A stretch of 64,000 nucleotides of DNA from assembly GCA_016784545.1 (NCBI GenBank), contig JADHUM010000001.1, positions 109,489 to 173,488 of the forward strand, in the 5' to 3' direction. Source of the DNA: Candidatus Neomarinimicrobiota bacterium (lineage in GTDB: Bacteria; Fidelibacterota; UBA8477; JABMPR01). The notes beneath the pieces are model-generated. The model was given only the letters and a program-made list of their open reading frames with translations, was not told the origin of the DNA and did not search any database. Below are positions 36,658 through 46,795 of the stretch, piece after piece (within the stretch, counting starts at the first letter, position 1; each line of letters starts with the position of its first letter). Position numbers and translations under genes: made by a program.

Positions 36658-38100
36658 CTAATATGTAGACAATCCTGTGAATTCCTGAATTCTGTACAAG
36701 ACTGATTTCAGCAGACCTGCATCATTGAAGGTTGCCACATCAGTTGTATAGTTTTCCCCTTGATTGTACCAGAGCATATCCAGATATGCATCTATTTCCT
36801 CAGCCATGTCTGTATTTCGGTCCAACTGCAGGAGGATATTTGCTTCCAGATTATAGTTATCCAGATTCTTGCGAGTCATATTTGCCGAGCCCAGGATCAC
36901 AACATGCTGTCCCTCCTGCTTTTTAATGAGAGATACCTTAGCGTGAAATTGCTCCCCATGGGTATGGAACCATCGAATGTCAATTTGCCCCTTTGATTTT
37001 CGCAGGAGTTCCTTCACCACAGGACGATTAGGGGTGCCATTATGGTGAAATCCAAATCCGTCTTTATTGGGATCCAGAATTAAGCGTACAATCACCCCCC
37101 GATCTGCTGCATGCAGCAATGACTTCACAATTTTCCGATTCGACATATAGAACATGGCTATTTTGATCGTATCATCTGTAGTGGAAGCCTCAAAGTGATG
37201 CAGGAGGGCATTGCGAATCTTCCCTTCGGTTATCAGCTGAATTGAGCTTCCAGTTTCTTTGGAAACACGTTGCGGAGGGATTCTGGTGAAGAATTCCCCG
37301 GAAAGTTTTGAATCAGAAAATTGAGCCAGACCCATTTCAGAGTCATAAATATCTCGCCAGAGCTCACCCTTCACCAGCACACCAATATTGGAGAAATCAG
37401 CAGAAGCACTATGAGGATTGGCAGACGTGATAATGGAGACCATTTCATCCCCGCAATCTGCTACAAATATTTTGCGGTGATTGGCCTTCAAATTTAGAAA
37501 GGCCAGATAACTCCTGAGGGTCACCCGCGGCAAGTCTCCATCAAAAATATTGGTGAGAAATCCGGATTCAGCCGTATTCCCCAGCCATTGAAAGCCAGTT
37601 CTCCAAAGCGGACTGTAGAGTGGATTGCTATCTCTGAGCTTTGTCAAATCTGAAACGATGGTATTGATACCTGCCTGCTGCATGGCTTCCAGTTCCGGGA
37701 GCTTGACGCCACCATAGAGAGTATTCACCGGATCCGTTATAAAATCTATCTGAATATCAGGGATCGACTGCTTTTTCTGTATCAGGAGTTTACTCAAATC
37801 GGCAGACAATTCATTCAAACTCCAGGCAGCTGGTCCTTTATGGGAATTAAATAGAAACATATCGATGAGGATGTATTTTTGAGCTGAATCAATATAGCTA
37901 AAAACCGTATGGAAAATCTGCTGCTGGTGTTGTGTTTCACCAAGACTGTCCCTGAAAGTCAGATCAACCAGGAATTCCATGCTGGAGTCTGCAATAAAAT
38001 GCTCATCCCCCAAGTAATTCACCCCTGGGGGAAGTGGTTTCACGCCCTGAAAAATGGCGACCACACTCAGCCATCCCAATATGATATATGTATACAACAT
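36658..38100 (-). CDS. Phospholipase D-family protein, exported
   Basis: The 480-residue protein has an N-terminal hydrophobic segment (MLYTYIILGWLSVVAIFQG) and two HKD motifs: NHRKIFVADCGDE near residue 205 and HAKVSLIKKQEGQHVVILGSANMTRKNLDNYN near residue 385. Both are the HxKx4D type with the GSANMTRKNLD downstream motif. The PLD superfamily includes lipid hydrolases, cardiolipin synthases and nucleases; this one is most likely an envelope phospholipid enzyme. It lies 39 bases upstream of the YiiX-like gene and has an open 417-base intergenic region ahead. Confidence 0.85.
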   Translation of the reverse strand: MLYTYIILGWLSVVAIFQGVKPLPPGVNYLGDEHFIADSSMEFLVDLTFRDSLGETQHQQQIFHTVFSYIDSAQKYILIDMFLFNSHKGPAAWSLNELSADLSKLLIQKKQSIPDIQIDFITDPVNTLYGGVKLPELEAMQQAGINTIVSDLTKLRDSNPLYSPLWRTGFQWLGNTAESGFLTNIFDGDLPRVTLRSYLAFLNLKANHRKIFVADCGDEMVSIITSANPHSASADFSNIGVLVKGELWRDIYDSEMGLAQFSDSKLSGEFFTRIPPQRVSKETGSSIQLITEGKIRNALLHHFEASTTDDTIKIAMFYMSNRKIVKSLLHAADRGVIVRLILDPNKDGFGFHHNGTPNRPVVKELLRKSKGQIDIRWFHTHGEQFHAKVSLIKKQEGQHVVILGSANMTRKNLDNYNLEANILLQLDRNTDMAEEIDAYLDMLWYNQGENYTTDVATFNDAGLLKSVLYRIQEFTGLSTY

Positions 38101-38517
38101 TGTTTAAAAAAGTTATATCCAATTTACCAGATGCTTTAGTTTTAGCAACTGCTATTGGCATACCTATGCCTTGAGTCTGTTTATTCCAAACACAATTGGA
38201 GTAAGAAATTTTCGCCTTCGGTGTATCGGCAGTCCCCGGCAACACTATATCATATTTATATATCCACTATATCTAATTGATTAGAAAGTAAGTCTTTGGT
38301 ATAACAATTGCTGAACTTATTCCACTGTAGGTGCTTATAATACAGGATGTTAAGTGTGCTTCGAAGATGATTGGCATACCCCTTGTCACTATAAACCGCA
38401 TGACATCTGCTATGACACTCTTGTTCTTTTGAAAGTTCAATACTTTTTTTGAACATTTCCGAAAAGAATTGATTACTTACACAGCAGAACTAAAAAAAGA
38501 ACGAATGGGTAAAATAT
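38101..38517. other. Divergent intergenic region without recognised gene
   Basis: The 417 bases separate the divergent PLD-family and RND adaptor genes. A 66-codon minus-strand frame (38256-38456) lacks a signal peptide, a ribosome site and any recognisable family, and I do not call it. The region is AT-rich near both genes and probably holds their promoters; I see no strong palindrome or riboswitch. Confidence 0.5.
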
Positions 38518-39705
38518 ATGAGCACATCCACTATTTATAAAAAGCGCTGGTTTCGTGTTGGAAGCGCACTCTCAATTCTGGGTATCGGTGTTGCAGCCTT
38601 TGTCATCCTGTCCGCCACAAAAGAGGAAGCCAAGAAAAAAGAAGCGACTCAGCGTGTACGCCAGGTAGCAACGACTCCCATGCACTATGCCGATCATACC
38701 CTGCAAATCCATGGTAATGGCAGCATTGAAAGCCAGCAGCTCCTGGATCTGGTATCCTTTGTCGGTGGAGAAGTGGTCTATTCTCGTGGCGATTTAAAAT
38801 CAGGTCTGTTTGTAAAAAAAGGCGATATCCTCCTCAAAATTGATGACCGTGAGGCTCAGAACCGTACTCTTCAGGCTCGTTCTGGTCTTATTAATGCCAT
38901 CGTTTCCCTCATTCCCGAACTCCGCGGCAATGCCCAGGATGCAATCTATAAAAAATGGAATAGCTATCTGGAACAACTCAATATGAGCACCACACCTGAG
39001 CTGCCGCTCATCACTGATGCCCAGGAACGCATTCGAGTATCGATGCACAACATATTCAATCAACACGCCACCGTGAAGAATACTGAGATTACACTGGGCA
39101 GACACACCATCCGAGCACCCTTCGATGGATATCTGGTGAACGATGGCGTCATTGCAGGAACCTGGATCTCACCAGGACAGGTAGCCGTTTCCCTGATTAA
39201 CCCCTTTTTGCTGGAGATAGCTGTACCGCTGGCACTATCTGAACTTGAGTTACTCTCAGATGTACTGGTACCCACAGCCATTGTGAGTCCGTCCGAAGAT
39301 TCAGGCAAACACCTCAAGGGGATATTGCGTCGTCAAAATGCCCACATTGATAAACGCAGTCAGACCGTGACCATCCATATCGAGCTTACTAATCCCAAAT
39401 TGGATCCAGCCTTTCTGCCAGGCAATTATATGGATGTATTTATTCAGGGGAAAAGGCTCCTGGATGTGGCCCTGCTTCCCCGCGATGTCATTGCACCTGG
39501 ATCCTATGTGTACACCATGGAGGATTCTCTCCTGGCCAGATATCCTGTAGAAATCGTGGCGACGGAAGGAGATTCTCTCCTCATTGCCCGGGGTAAAGTT
39601 GCCCATGGCGCTCAGGTTGTCACAACCCTGCTCCAGAGTCCAATCATTGGAATGCGCATTGCACCCCTGGCAGAAGAAGCAACAACAGATACTGCTTCCC
39701 AATAA
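38518..39705 (+). CDS. RND efflux periplasmic adaptor (membrane fusion protein)
   Basis: The 395-residue adaptor has an N-terminal membrane anchor (VGSALSILGIGVAAFVILSA) then a barrel-sandwich lipoyl half (LDLVSFVGGEVVYSRGDLKSGLFVKKGDILLKID), a short helical hairpin, the second lipoyl half (TLGRHTIRAPFDGYLVNDGVIAGTWISPGQ), and beta-barrel and proximal domains. It links the inner-membrane pump encoded 24 bases downstream to an outer-membrane channel. No TolC-type gene or local regulator is adjacent, so the channel is probably shared. Substrate unknown. Confidence 0.9.
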   Translation: MSTSTIYKKRWFRVGSALSILGIGVAAFVILSATKEEAKKKEATQRVRQVATTPMHYADHTLQIHGNGSIESQQLLDLVSFVGGEVVYSRGDLKSGLFVKKGDILLKIDDREAQNRTLQARSGLINAIVSLIPELRGNAQDAIYKKWNSYLEQLNMSTTPELPLITDAQERIRVSMHNIFNQHATVKNTEITLGRHTIRAPFDGYLVNDGVIAGTWISPGQVAVSLINPFLLEIAVPLALSELELLSDVLVPTAIVSPSEDSGKHLKGILRRQNAHIDKRSQTVTIHIELTNPKLDPAFLPGNYMDVFIQGKRLLDVALLPRDVIAPGSYVYTMEDSLLARYPVEIVATEGDSLLIARGKVAHGAQVVTTLLQSPIIGMRIAPLAEEATTDTASQ

Positions 39706-39729
39706 TTTGACGAGGAAAGAGACATCCCC

Positions 39730-42700
39730 ATGTTAAAGAATTATCTCGAGTTTTTTACTCGTCACTCCAAAATCACCAACTGGATCATGATTGTCATCCT
39801 CCTGGCCGGTGCCGTTTCGCTGACATCCCTGAATGTCCGGGTAATGCCCAAGATGGATCTCCAGGGGGTTCAGGTAAACATCCCTTATCCAGGCGCTTCC
39901 GCACGGGAAGTTGAAGAAGGTATCATTACCAAAGTTGAAGAAAGTCTCCGCGGACTTGAAGGTCTGGGGCGCATTTATTCAGGCAGTCAGGACGGCTATG
40001 GCTGGGTTTACATTGAAATTCTACCCAGTGTGGAAATGATCAAAGCCATCGATAAAATTCGTAATGCAGTGAACTCCATCGCCACCTATCCCACTGATGC
40101 TGAGAAACCTGTGATATACCAGGACACCATGTGGCAGCGGGTGGCCATGATCACCCTGTATGGTGATACTGATCTCCTTACCTTGAAACGCATATCTGAT
40201 GAATTTCGAGACGAATTGACTAAAACTGGGGCCGTGAGTCTCATCAGGTCTTTTGGTACGCCGCACCGAGAAATCGTCGTGGAAGTATCGCCTACCAATC
40301 TGGAGCGTTATGGTCTTACAGTCGGTGACATCGGAAACTCAATCCGGGCTGCCAATCTGAACATTTCTTCAGGCTCTATTCTCACCAACCGTGAACGCAT
40401 TCAAATCAGATCCTATGAAAAGAAGTATCAGGCGGAAGAGCTGGAAAACATACCTGTGATTTCAAGCATTGATGGTCAACAGGTCAGTCTCAAAGAAATC
40501 GCTTCCATCCGCGAACAATGGCCAGAAAACTGGTTTTATGAGCAAACAGATGGCCAGCAGACCATCGATCTGCATGTCATGTATAGCAATGACGAAGATG
40601 TGCTGGATATCGCCAAACTTATTGATGAAAAGATCATTGAAGTGGAGGCTCGCTATGGTGGCCTCATCCATATTGATCAATTCATCCGCGATACTGATGA
40701 GCTGGAAGAGCGCATACTAACACTGATCCAGAATGGATTTATAGGTCTGGTTATGGTGCTCATCATTCTCAGTTTCTTTCTCAATCTGCGGCTGGCCTTC
40801 TGGGTCGCCCTGGGCATCCCCATCAGCTTTATGGGCACCTTTTTTGTCCAGTGGATGATGGGTATCACCATCAATGAAATGAGTCTGTTCGGATTGATCC
40901 TGGTGCTGGGGATTCTGGTGGATGACGGGATTGTCATCGGTGAAGCCATTTTCTCCATGCGAGAACGGGAAGGCAAGTTGGGAATTGACGCTGCTGTTGC
41001 AGGAACGTTGGAGGTCATCAAGCCCGTGACGATCTCGATCCTGACCACCATGGTAGCTTTCATGCCCTTCTTTGCCTTATATGGTGACCTGCGAAATTAC
41101 ACGTGGCAGATTGCTTTCGGCATCGTGGTCGCCCTGGGTTTTTCACTGGTTGAAGCATCCATGATTTTACCCGCTCACCTTGCTCACAGCAAAGCCTTAA
41201 CCAAACCCCCAGGCGAAGGTGTTTCCAGCCCCATGCGACGCAAGTTGGAAGCGAAAATCAATCATTTTATTGAAAACGTCTATGGACCCTTCTTAAAACG
41301 GATCATGAATTACCGTTGGAGTGTCGTCGCCGCCACCGTGGCTGGAATTTTGGTTATGGCCGGCGCTTTTGCCGGAACCCATATCAAGGCTCAATTTTTT
41401 CCGGATATTGAAGCACCCTACGCCCAGGTTCGCATTGAATTGCCCCTGGGCATCAACACGGATATTGCCAATCAGATTCGGGCGGAAGCCATTGAAAAGG
41501 CTGTGGCCTTTGGCGTTAGCAAGGCTCAACCTGTAGATGGGTATGACAATGCAATTTTGAGTCATCATTCCTGGATGAATGGCAATACCATCAGCATCTT
41601 TATGTCCCTCATTCCTGCCAAGGATCGCGAATATACGGTGAAATCATTTTCCGATGAACTCAGTGAGGCTCTCGGTGAATTCCCCGATGCTGAAAATGTC
41701 CAGGTAGGCAGCTTCAGTTTTGGGGGAAGTCCAATTTCGGTGCGTTTCCTCTCCATGGATATGGATGAGCTGCAAAAAGCCAAGGACCTGCTCAAGGAAG
41801 AATTAAAAACCATCGATGGGATCAAGGATATTCGCGATGACACACCATTGGGTACCAACGAATTTGTTGTAACCTTGAAACCCAAGGGTGAAGCATTGGG
41901 ACTCACGCTCTATGATGTTTCCAGCCAATTGCGCCAGGGCTTTTACGGTCAGGAAGTCATGCGACTCCAACGTGGACGTGATGAAGTCAAGATCTGGGTG
42001 CGGTTCCCGGAAGCAGATCGCCAGAGTGTCTCACAGCTGGAGAATTTAAAAATTCGCACACCTTCGGGGAGCTTTGTTCCCTTTAAGGAAATTGCCAGTT
42101 ATCACATGCAGCGCAGTTTGCAAAGGATTCGCCATGAAGACGGATTCCGAGCTGTTTCCATCCACGCCAATATGGACTACACCAAGAATGACCTGGCGGT
42201 TGTCCAGGAGGAGCTAAATGGCAAGATCATTCCCTGGGTACTGTCTCAGGTAGATGGGGTTACCACCGCTTTTGGTGGTCAGAATGAATTTGTCAGGAAG
42301 TCCACAGAATCCATTCAATTCACCCTGATCCTGGCTTTTGTGATCATGTTTACCATCCTCATGTTCCTCATGAAATCCTACGCCCAGTCGTTTCTGGTTC
42401 TTGGTTTGATTCCCCTGGGAACCGTTGGTGCTGTTGCAGGACATGCCATTATGGGATTACCTGTTTCATTCCTGTCATTTCTGGGGATCATCGCCCTGGG
42501 CGGCATTATCGTTAATGATTCAGTGGTGTTGATTGACCGATATAACAATTTGAAACTAAAGGCTATTCCCCCTGCTGAAGCTATCTATATGGCGGGCAAG
42601 CAACGGTTTCGCCCCATTGTTATGACCACATTAACCACAGCAGCCGGTCTAGCGCCTCTGATTTTTCAGAAATCTGAAGGGGGGCAATTCCTGGTGCCCA

Positions 42701-42840
42701 TGGCCGTATCTGTGGCTTTTGGGGTGGTCTTCGGAACCTTCCTGACCCTGCTCATGCTCCCGGCAGTTTTACTGGTGATTGATGAGGATCTACCTGTAAT
42801 GCGTGCCAAGGTTTTCGCCTGGTTCAAAGGTTCCAATTAG
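39730..42840 (+). CDS. RND efflux transporter permease (AcrB/HAE1-like)
   Basis: A 1036-residue proton-driven pump with two RND repeats: a first membrane segment (ITNWIMIVILLAGAVSL), a porter loop, TM4 with VDDGIVIGEAIFSM (the two Asp of the proton relay) and a second repeat with TM10 GGIIVNDSVVLIDRY. Within that segment Asn-Asp stands where AcrB has a Lys, as in several non-AcrB HAE1 proteins. The N-terminal FTRHSKITNW and PYPGASAREVEEGI segments are characteristic. It follows the adaptor gene with a GAGGAAAGAG ribosome site. Drugs, detergents, bile-like compounds or metals are possible substrates. Confidence 0.93.
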   Translation: MLKNYLEFFTRHSKITNWIMIVILLAGAVSLTSLNVRVMPKMDLQGVQVNIPYPGASAREVEEGIITKVEESLRGLEGLGRIYSGSQDGYGWVYIEILPSVEMIKAIDKIRNAVNSIATYPTDAEKPVIYQDTMWQRVAMITLYGDTDLLTLKRISDEFRDELTKTGAVSLIRSFGTPHREIVVEVSPTNLERYGLTVGDIGNSIRAANLNISSGSILTNRERIQIRSYEKKYQAEELENIPVISSIDGQQVSLKEIASIREQWPENWFYEQTDGQQTIDLHVMYSNDEDVLDIAKLIDEKIIEVEARYGGLIHIDQFIRDTDELEERILTLIQNGFIGLVMVLIILSFFLNLRLAFWVALGIPISFMGTFFVQWMMGITINEMSLFGLILVLGILVDDGIVIGEAIFSMREREGKLGIDAAVAGTLEVIKPVTISILTTMVAFMPFFALYGDLRNYTWQIAFGIVVALGFSLVEASMILPAHLAHSKALTKPPGEGVSSPMRRKLEAKINHFIENVYGPFLKRIMNYRWSVVAATVAGILVMAGAFAGTHIKAQFFPDIEAPYAQVRIELPLGINTDIANQIRAEAIEKAVAFGVSKAQPVDGYDNAILSHHSWMNGNTISIFMSLIPAKDREYTVKSFSDELSEALGEFPDAENVQVGSFSFGGSPISVRFLSMDMDELQKAKDLLKEELKTIDGIKDIRDDTPLGTNEFVVTLKPKGEALGLTLYDVSSQLRQGFYGQEVMRLQRGRDEVKIWVRFPEADRQSVSQLENLKIRTPSGSFVPFKEIASYHMQRSLQRIRHEDGFRAVSIHANMDYTKNDLAVVQEELNGKIIPWVLSQVDGVTTAFGGQNEFVRKSTESIQFTLILAFVIMFTILMFLMKSYAQSFLVLGLIPLGTVGAVAGHAIMGLPVSFLSFLGIIALGGIIVNDSVVLIDRYNNLKLKAIPPAEAIYMAGKQRFRPIVMTTLTTAAGLAPLIFQKSEGGQFLVPMAVSVAFGVVFGTFLTLLMLPAVLLVIDEDLPVMRAKVFAWFKGSN

Positions 42841-42876
42841 ATACTGGCAGTCACATTCATCTTTTTGATCAATAAT

Positions 42877-42912
42877 AAAAGCGATACTGGCATAATTGTC
42901 AGGATCGCTTTT
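42877..42912. terminator. Bidirectional terminator between the RND and ClpB genes
   Basis: AAAAGCGAT and ATCGCTTTT form a 9-bp perfect stem with an inner CTG/CAG pair and an 11-base loop. The A-run on the left and T-run on the right suit termination of both convergent transcripts. Confidence 0.72.
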
Positions 42913-42972
42913 GTGTTCATGCTGGTCAAGGAATGGATTAAAAATCGTATCCTTGTTGGAGGCAACATACTC

Positions 42973-45036
42973 TTAGGAGCTGATCTCCAAACCTGCCTTC
43001 CCCTCTCGTATCTTGATTACAGTGGCCTCGGGATTGGCCAGAACATACTTGGAGATTGGAGCCAGAATCTCCTGTTTCACTAACCTTTTCAGAGGGCGAG
43101 CACCATATTCAGGCAGATAGCCCTTCTTGGACAGATAGCCATGCACCGAGGGATCTATTTCAACGGTAAAACCGCCTTCAGCTAACAATCTCACTGCCAG
43201 AGCCAGTTGGATATCGACAATTTTTTGGATTACTGCTGCTGAGAGATCATTGAAAGTCAGGATCTCATCAATACGGTTAATAAACTCAGGGCGAAGAAAA
43301 GACCGAATATCATCAGATGGTATGTTTGAGGTCATCACAATTATTGTGTTTTTGAAGTTGACCTGTCGCCCCTTGGCGTCAGTTAAATGTCCATCATCCA
43401 ATATCTGTAACAAGAGATTCAATACATTGGGGTGGGCCTTCTCAATCTCATCAAACAGAATGACTGCATAAGGGCGGCGGCGAATTTTCTCTGTAAGCTG
43501 GCCCCCTTCTTCATAACCCACATATCCTGGAGGGCTTCCAATTAATTTTGCAATGGCGTGTTGCTCCATGTATTCACTCATGTCGATACGAACCATAGCT
43601 CGTTCATCATCAAACAGGACTTTAGCCAGAGATTTTGCCAGTTCCGTTTTCCCCACACCAGTATTGCCCATGAATAAGAAAGAACCCAGGGGACGATGCT
43701 GGTCTGATATACCCAGTTTGGACATGCGAATCACATCGGCAATCTTGCCCACCGCTTCATCTTGTCCTACTACCCGTTTCTGGAGTAGTTTCTCCAGATC
43801 CAGTAGTTTTTCCTGCTCACCGGCCAACATTTTTGTTACTGGAATACCGGTCCACCTGGATACGACCTCGGCGATATCTGTCGTACTGACTTCCAACTTC
43901 AGAAATCGACTATCAGCCAACTCCTGTGTCAACACCTCCACCTGTCGTTCAAGACCGGGAATCTCCTCGTACTGGATTTTGGCAGATCGCTGATAATCCC
44001 CATCTCTCTGGGCTTGTTCTGCTTTTTGCCCAAGTAATTCCAGGCTGCCCTTTAAGGCTTGTATCTCGGCGGCTTGTTTTTTCTCGGCCTCCCAGACACC
44101 ACTTAATTCCTGTAGTACTCCCTTAAGCGTATCAATCTCAGTTTTTACTTCTTTGAGTCGTGCACGTGAACGCTCATCTCGTTCTTTTTTAATAGCCTCG
44201 CGTTCCACTTCCAGTTGAATAAGTTTGCGCCGAGCATCATCAATCTCTGCAGGTGCAGAGTTCATTTCCATACGGATCAGAGCTGCAGCCTCATCCATGA
44301 GATCCACAGCTTTATCGGGTAAAAATCTATCGGAGATATAGCGATCTGACAGACTGGCCGCTGAGATCAACGCTGAGTCCTTGATATGCAGACCATGATG
44401 AAGTTCATATTTATCTTTTATACCCCTCAAAATGGTGACGGTGTCTTCCACAGTAGGTTCTGCAATGTATACCTGCTGAAACCGTCGTTCCAGGGCGGCG
44501 TCTTTCTCGATGTATTTCTGATACTCACCCAGGGTGGTAGCTCCAATAAGTTTCATGCGTCCCCGGGCCAGTTCTGGCTTGATCATATTGGAAACATCCA
44601 TTTGCCCTTCGGCATTACCAGCACCTACGATCATGTGGAGCTCGTCAATAAAGACAATTATTTTGCCGTCGCTATCGACCACTTCTTTGATAAAATTCTT
44701 CAAGCGCTCTTCAAACTGACCACGATACATGGCACCAGCCACCATGGCACTCAAGTCCAGGGTGATGAGCTGTTTGTCTTTAATGTTTTCAGGGACATCG
44801 CCCTCAATAATACGGCGCGCCAGCCCCTCTACGACTGTGGTTTTACCTGTGCCAGGATCGCCAATAAGTACCGGGTTGTTTTTGGTCCTTCTGGACAGAA
44901 TCTGAATGATGCGACGAATTTCGTCTTCTCTTCCGATGACAGGATCTATGCGTCCTTCCCGGGCCAGTTTGGTCAGGTCGATTCCATATTTTTCGATGGG
45001 GTTAACGTTCTCTTCAGGATTTATAGTTTGGTTCAT
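42973..45036 (-). CDS. clpB: ClpB-type disaggregase lacking the N-terminal domain
   Basis: This 687-residue AAA+ chaperone is shorter than the usual 850-870. It starts at the linker/first AAA+ module ([24 protein letters not shown]) and lacks the N-domain that binds substrates. Walker A of AAA1 is GDPGTGKT (59-66) and of AAA2 GNTGVGKT (about 457-464); the coiled-coil M-domain with the [20 protein letters not shown] start is intact, so hexamer and DnaK coupling are likely kept. The start is supported by GAGGAG six bases upstream. The AAA2 segment between VMTSN and FRPEF is shortened ([14 protein letters not shown]). No N-domain gene lies in the 232 bases upstream. Confidence 0.93.
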   Translation of the reverse strand: MNQTINPEENVNPIEKYGIDLTKLAREGRIDPVIGREDEIRRIIQILSRRTKNNPVLIGDPGTGKTTVVEGLARRIIEGDVPENIKDKQLITLDLSAMVAGAMYRGQFEERLKNFIKEVVDSDGKIIVFIDELHMIVGAGNAEGQMDVSNMIKPELARGRMKLIGATTLGEYQKYIEKDAALERRFQQVYIAEPTVEDTVTILRGIKDKYELHHGLHIKDSALISAASLSDRYISDRFLPDKAVDLMDEAAALIRMEMNSAPAEIDDARRKLIQLEVEREAIKKERDERSRARLKEVKTEIDTLKGVLQELSGVWEAEKKQAAEIQALKGSLELLGQKAEQAQRDGDYQRSAKIQYEEIPGLERQVEVLTQELADSRFLKLEVSTTDIAEVVSRWTGIPVTKMLAGEQEKLLDLEKLLQKRVVGQDEAVGKIADVIRMSKLGISDQHRPLGSFLFMGNTGVGKTELAKSLAKVLFDDERAMVRIDMSEYMEQHAIAKLIGSPPGYVGYEEGGQLTEKIRRRPYAVILFDEIEKAHPNVLNLLLQILDDGHLTDAKGRQVNFKNTIIVMTSNIPSDDIRSFLRPEFINRIDEILTFNDLSAAVIQKIVDIQLALAVRLLAEGGFTVEIDPSVHGYLSKKGYLPEYGARPLKRLVKQEILAPISKYVLANPEATVIKIREGKAGLEISS

Positions 45037-45268
45037 TGTGTGCTCCTCAATTCAATGTGACGCTTAATAGCGAAGGTCATGCCAGCAATAAATATCTGTC
45101 AATACGGCAGTTAAGCTTATTTATTTTGAGTTTTTTTATGTGAACTATGGTGGATTGACAGGAAATGCTCTAGAATGCTCTGCCAAAACTGCAGAGTGCG
45201 CTGGAAATGATTTGAGTGATCCGCGCTGAGTAAAATTGGTAAAGCCTAAATTATTACTAGATTAGTCC

Positions 45269-46795
45269 ATGAGAATACCTGACCCATTTACTTTGATCAT
45301 TTTTGGCGGAACGGGAGATTTGTCCCACCGTAAACTTTTTCCAGCCCTGTTTAAGCTCTATCAACAAAAGCGCCTGGCTGAAACCTTTGAAATAATAGGG
45401 CTTGGGCGCAGAGCACTTTCCGATGAAACCTTCAGATTAAAAATCAGCACTTCATTGCTATCTGAAAGCGAGCACCCCTCAGAATCTGACCAAGTCAAAA
45501 CCTTTTTGGAACATATCCATTTTCAAGGCCTGGATATGGGGAAATCATCCGATTACAAACGCCTGCGAACTCGCTTGCACAGCTTCGAAGAACCTGTCCA
45601 GAAAAATATCCTTTTCTATCTGGCCACAGCCCCCACTTTCTTTGCTCCCGTTGCCCGGGAGTTGGCAGCTCTGAACCTGAATCAGGAAATCTCTGAAAGC
45701 ACCTGGCGCCGTATCATCCTGGAAAAACCCTTTGGGACGGATTTGGAAAGTGCCAATCTGCTCAACACTGAACTCCTCCAGTGCTTTGAGGAGCATCAGA
45801 TCTACCGCATCGATCATTATCTGGGAAAGGAATCAGTTCAGAATATTCTGGCCTTCAGGTTTGCCAATGGACTCTTTCTACCCCTCTGGAATCGACGGCA
45901 CATCCATCGCGTGGAAGTCACAGCCGCCGAGAGTCTGGGTGTTGAAGATCGGGGGGGCTATTATGATCAGTCCGGAGCCATGCGTGACATGATTCAAAAT
46001 CATCTCCTTCAGCTGCTGGCCGTGATTGCCATGGAACCACCCAATCATTTTGACCCGGATTCCATTCGTGATGAGAAAGCCAAGGTGTTAAAAGCTCTAC
46101 GACCCATTCACGGAGCCGATATTCATGACCAGGTCATCCGAGGCCAGTACATCGGTTCCAAAATTCGTGGTGATGTTGTTCCCGGCTATCGCGATGAAGT
46201 CAATGTGGATCCCAAATCCTCCCGGGAAACTTTTGTGGCCATTAAAGCCTTTATTGACAATGAGAGGTGGCAAGGGGTTCCTTTTTATATCCGCACGGGT
46301 AAACGACTGCCTACCCGGGTCAGCGAAGTGGTCATCCATTTTAATGGTCCAGGACACCAACTGTTTCACGATAAATCCGCTGAACATATAGGCGAGAATC
46401 AACTGGTCCTGCGTATCCAACCAGATGAGGGCGTGTTATTGAAATTTGGGCTCAAAGTACCGGGAGCTGGTTTCAAAATTGCTCCAGTGGGTATGGATTT
46501 TCATTATTCAGATCTGAACGAAGATGCCCTTCCCGAAGCTTATGAGCGGCTGATTCTGGACGCCCTGGTTGGCGACAACACTCTGTATGCCAGAGCCGAT
46601 GCCGTCCAAGCTGCCTGGAAATTTGTGGATCCCATCCTGGACTACTGGCAAAAACATCCCAACACCAAACTTTATGGCTATCCAGCTGGTACCTGGGGAC
46701 CGCCTGAGACGCTAAAACTCTTTGAAAATAGTGAGGAAGATTGGCGCTATCCCTGTAAAAACTTGAGCAACGACGATAGCTACTGTGAGTTATAA
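45269..46795 (+). CDS. zwf: Glucose-6-phosphate 1-dehydrogenase
   Basis: Zwf oxidises glucose-6-phosphate to 6-phosphogluconolactone, normally reducing NADP+. The 508 residues have the N-terminal nucleotide motif LIIFGGTGDLSHRKLFPAL (9-27) and the active-site signature YRIDHYLGKESVQNILAFRF near residue 178, where Asp-His is the catalytic pair. The C-terminal domain ends SYCEL. The start is the ATG at 45269, with a weak ribosome site. pgl begins immediately after the stop, so the two steps of the oxidative pentose phosphate path are coupled. Divergent from clpB. Confidence 0.97.
   Translation: MRIPDPFTLIIFGGTGDLSHRKLFPALFKLYQQKRLAETFEIIGLGRRALSDETFRLKISTSLLSESEHPSESDQVKTFLEHIHFQGLDMGKSSDYKRLRTRLHSFEEPVQKNILFYLATAPTFFAPVARELAALNLNQEISESTWRRIILEKPFGTDLESANLLNTELLQCFEEHQIYRIDHYLGKESVQNILAFRFANGLFLPLWNRRHIHRVEVTAAESLGVEDRGGYYDQSGAMRDMIQNHLLQLLAVIAMEPPNHFDPDSIRDEKAKVLKALRPIHGADIHDQVIRGQYIGSKIRGDVVPGYRDEVNVDPKSSRETFVAIKAFIDNERWQGVPFYIRTGKRLPTRVSEVVIHFNGPGHQLFHDKSAEHIGENQLVLRIQPDEGVLLKFGLKVPGAGFKIAPVGMDFHYSDLNEDALPEAYERLILDALVGDNTLYARADAVQAAWKFVDPILDYWQKHPNTKLYGYPAGTWGPPETLKLFENSEEDWRYPCKNLSNDDSYCEL

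Noticed and set aside
38256-38456. 66-codon minus-strand frame in the intergenic region
   Set aside because: No ribosome site, signal or recognisable domain; the region is probably regulatory.
45037-45268. CIRCE element for clpB
   Set aside because: A CTCTGC/GCAGAG dyad is present but does not match the TTAGCACTC-N9-GAGTGCTAA consensus.
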